Shown here: positions 7,370-7,651 of the stretch, in pieces
Layout: each line of letters begins with the position of its first letter
Numbering within the stretch: position 1 is the first letter of the stretch
Assembly: GCA_003232015.1 (NCBI GenBank)
Contig: QIKU01000088.1
Coordinates: 1-7,651 of the forward strand
Direction of reading: 5' to 3'
Length of the DNA stretch: 7,651 nucleotides
Source: Gammaproteobacteria bacterium
GTDB lineage: Bacteria > Pseudomonadota > Gammaproteobacteria > UBA6429
Notes under the pieces: generated by a model
What the model was told of the DNA's origin: nothing
Database searches by the model: none
The model's input: the letters and a program-made list of their open reading frames with translations, nothing else
Made by a program: the position numbers and the translations under genes

Positions 7370-7519
7370 TTAGACAGCAAACGGGCTCATCAAAACCCAC
7401 CAGGCTGAAAAACCTAAATAAATACAGCTTAGCGCAATTAAACGGAATTTAAGCTCTTTTCGGTAACGGCTACGCTCTGCCGTATCCATTTTCTTATATC
7501 GGGAATTTAATCGTAACAT
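7370..7519 (-). CDS. Possible 49-residue single-pass membrane protein of unknown function
   Basis: I do not recognise this short frame. From ATG 7519 it encodes a strongly basic, charged N-terminal half (KKMDTAERSRYRKELKFR), then one hydrophobic stretch of about 20 residues (LIALSCIYLGFSAWWVLMS) and a stop directly after SPFAV. This positive-inside, single C-terminal helix pattern is common in real small membrane proteins and uncommon in random frames. GAG about nine bases upstream of the ATG is a modest ribosome-binding site. An ATG 13 codons earlier (7558) would start inside the adjacent inverted repeat, and the extra residues look non-coding. It lies alone, about 450 bp upstream of the gtr operon on the same strand, with no obvious promoter. 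It may equally be a chance frame. Confidence 0.42.
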   Translation of the reverse strand: MLRLNSRYKKMDTAERSRYRKELKFRLIALSCIYLGFSAWWVLMSPFAV

Positions 7520-7554
7520 GGTGTTTATCTCGCACTTAGGGTTTACAAAACAAC

Positions 7555-7586
7555 GCATTAATGAAAGACATCCGTGTCATTAATGC
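7555..7586. repeat. Perfect 10-bp inverted repeat, terminator-like on the minus strand
   Basis: GCATTAATGA (7555-7564) and TCATTAATGC (7577-7586) are exact inverted copies around a 12-base loop. An alternative fold pairs the outer eight bases and adds GACA/TGTC closed by a TCCG loop. Read on the minus strand, the stem is followed by GTTGTTTTG, a partly T-rich run, so it could end a leftward transcript entering from beyond the right edge. Read on the plus strand no T-run follows. The stem is AT-rich, so a terminator role is possible but unproven. Confidence 0.45.
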
Positions 7587-7590
7587 TCCG

Positions 7591-7632
7591 TTCCCCAATA
7601 TCTAGTTCAAAGGTATGGACTAGACGAGGGAA
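7591..7632. repeat. Compound inverted repeat (two-part hairpin)
   Basis: Outer arms TTCCC (7591-7595) and GGGAA (7628-7632) enclose inner arms TCTAGTTC (7601-7608) and GGACTAGA (7617-7624). The internal loop is asymmetric (five versus three bases) and the terminal loop has eight bases. In plus-strand RNA the one imperfect inner position is a U-G wobble; on the minus strand it becomes a C-A mismatch, so the fold is better as plus-strand RNA. It begins four bases after the preceding inverted repeat. Function unknown. Confidence 0.4.
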
Positions 7633-7651
7633 TATCATAATAATATCCGGC

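Overview
The window looks like chromosomal DNA of a moderately AT-rich gammaproteobacterium. The main evidence is a long, typical two-domain glnE reading leftward off the left edge, with both nucleotidyltransferase motifs in the form seen in Gammaproteobacteria. I cannot name the genus from the sequence alone.

Layout: positions 1-2682 (minus) are the first 894 codons of glnE, uninterrupted, with the C-terminus missing beyond the left edge. A 44-bp divergent gap separates glnE from a plus-strand gene (2727-3902) for a membrane-anchored periplasmic SGNH-fold protein, probably a glycan O-acyl(acetyl)transferase or esterase. It converges, with an 11-bp gap, on a minus-strand operon running 6916 to 3914: a GT2 polyprenyl-phosphate glycosyltransferase with two C-terminal membrane segments (GtrB-like), a GtrA-family four-helix membrane protein overlapping it by 8 bp, and a 523-residue polytopic GT-C glycosyltransferase 23 bp further on. 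This is the classical three-part Gtr architecture: GT2 loads a sugar onto undecaprenyl phosphate in the cytoplasm, GtrA is thought to flip it, and the polytopic enzyme transfers it to a surface or periplasmic acceptor. The neighbouring SGNH protein could decorate the same glycan, but that is inference.

The right end (6930-7651) is mostly non-coding and AT-rich. It holds candidate promoters for the gtr operon, an inverted repeat covering the GT2 start codon, a possible 49-residue single-pass membrane protein (7370-7519, minus), and two adjacent hairpin-forming inverted repeats (7555-7586 and 7591-7632). A ten-base sequence at 7261-7270 recurs inverted at the extreme right edge (7642-7651), which could mark the ends of a small element, although chance is a real alternative. 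I see no rRNA, tRNA, CRISPR array, transposase or integrase. Nothing in the window is clearly a new system. The most worthwhile leads are the acceptor of the glnE-linked Gtr module and the structured, unexplained DNA at the right end.
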